6,454 nt of DNA from Bacillota bacterium (GTDB taxonomy: Bacteria > Bacillota_I > Bacilli_A > RFN20 > CAG-288): positions 1 to 6,454 of the forward strand of contig DNJQ01000009.1 of the NCBI GenBank assembly GCA_003497225.1, read 5' to 3'. Numbering within the stretch: the stretch's first letter is position 1; each line of letters opens with the position of its first letter. The translations under genes and the position numbers were made by a program. Positions 6,424 to 6,454 of the stretch are shown in pieces. The notes under the pieces were generated by a model that saw only the letters and a list, made by a program, of their open reading frames with translations, ran no database searches and had not been told where the DNA came from.

Positions 6424-6454
6424 ATGGTTGTTCCTAGTTTTGAGTTTACTAAAG
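6424..6454 (+). CDS. Start of a following gene (partial, runs off the window)
   Basis: An ATG at 6424-6426 lies two bases after the stop of the exported-protein gene. AGAGG (6413-6417) sits six bases upstream, inside the last codons of that gene. The visible product begins MVVPSFEFTK and stays open to the window edge. The spacing suggests the second gene of an operon. Ten codons are too few to name a function, and a chance start cannot be excluded. Confidence 0.5.
   Translation, partial: MVVPSFEFTK

Overview
The window looks like chromosome from a low-GC, Gram-positive bacterium of the Mollicutes/Erysipelotrichia-like side of the Bacilli. The evidence is the AT-rich sequence, strong AGGAGG-type ribosome binding sites, and a leftward glyS-dnaG-rpoD operon with a single-chain (dimeric-type) glycyl-tRNA synthetase. 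This gene order is known from Mycoplasma. TGA ends glyS here, TAG ends dnaG and TAA ends rpoD, so the standard bacterial code applies and a code-4 Mycoplasma or Spiroplasma is unlikely. The exact taxon cannot be fixed from this window.

Left flank (1-452). A rightward gene ends at 82. It is followed by an unusual 80-base block (98-177) made of two adjacent hairpins with mutually complementary 19-nt loops; the first hairpin also fits a terminator. Then comes a GC-richer open frame (229-390) with no good start, which reads like the 3' tail of a decayed or truncated gene. A terminator hairpin (393-442) sits between that tail and the convergent rpoD gene.

Core operon (453-4760, minus strand). Glycyl-tRNA synthetase, DNA primase and the primary sigma factor are packed tightly. 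The glyS/dnaG junction is a GTGA overlap, and the rpoD ribosome binding site overlaps the dnaG stop codon. One extended -10 promoter just upstream of glyS seems to drive all three. The operon thus links translation, replication priming and transcription initiation.

Divergent intergenic region (4761-5161). It holds the glyS promoter, a perfect 13-bp inverted repeat next to it, several short repeats, and a near-consensus sigma-A promoter reading right. No RNA gene, T-box leader or convincing small gene was seen.

Right flank (5162-6454, plus strand). A well-expressed-looking gene encodes a 419-residue exported protein of unrecognised family. The start of another gene follows two bases after its stop and runs off the window. 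The most unusual structure is the double hairpin at 98-177. The exported protein is the main gene of unknown function. Nothing here demonstrates a complete new system.
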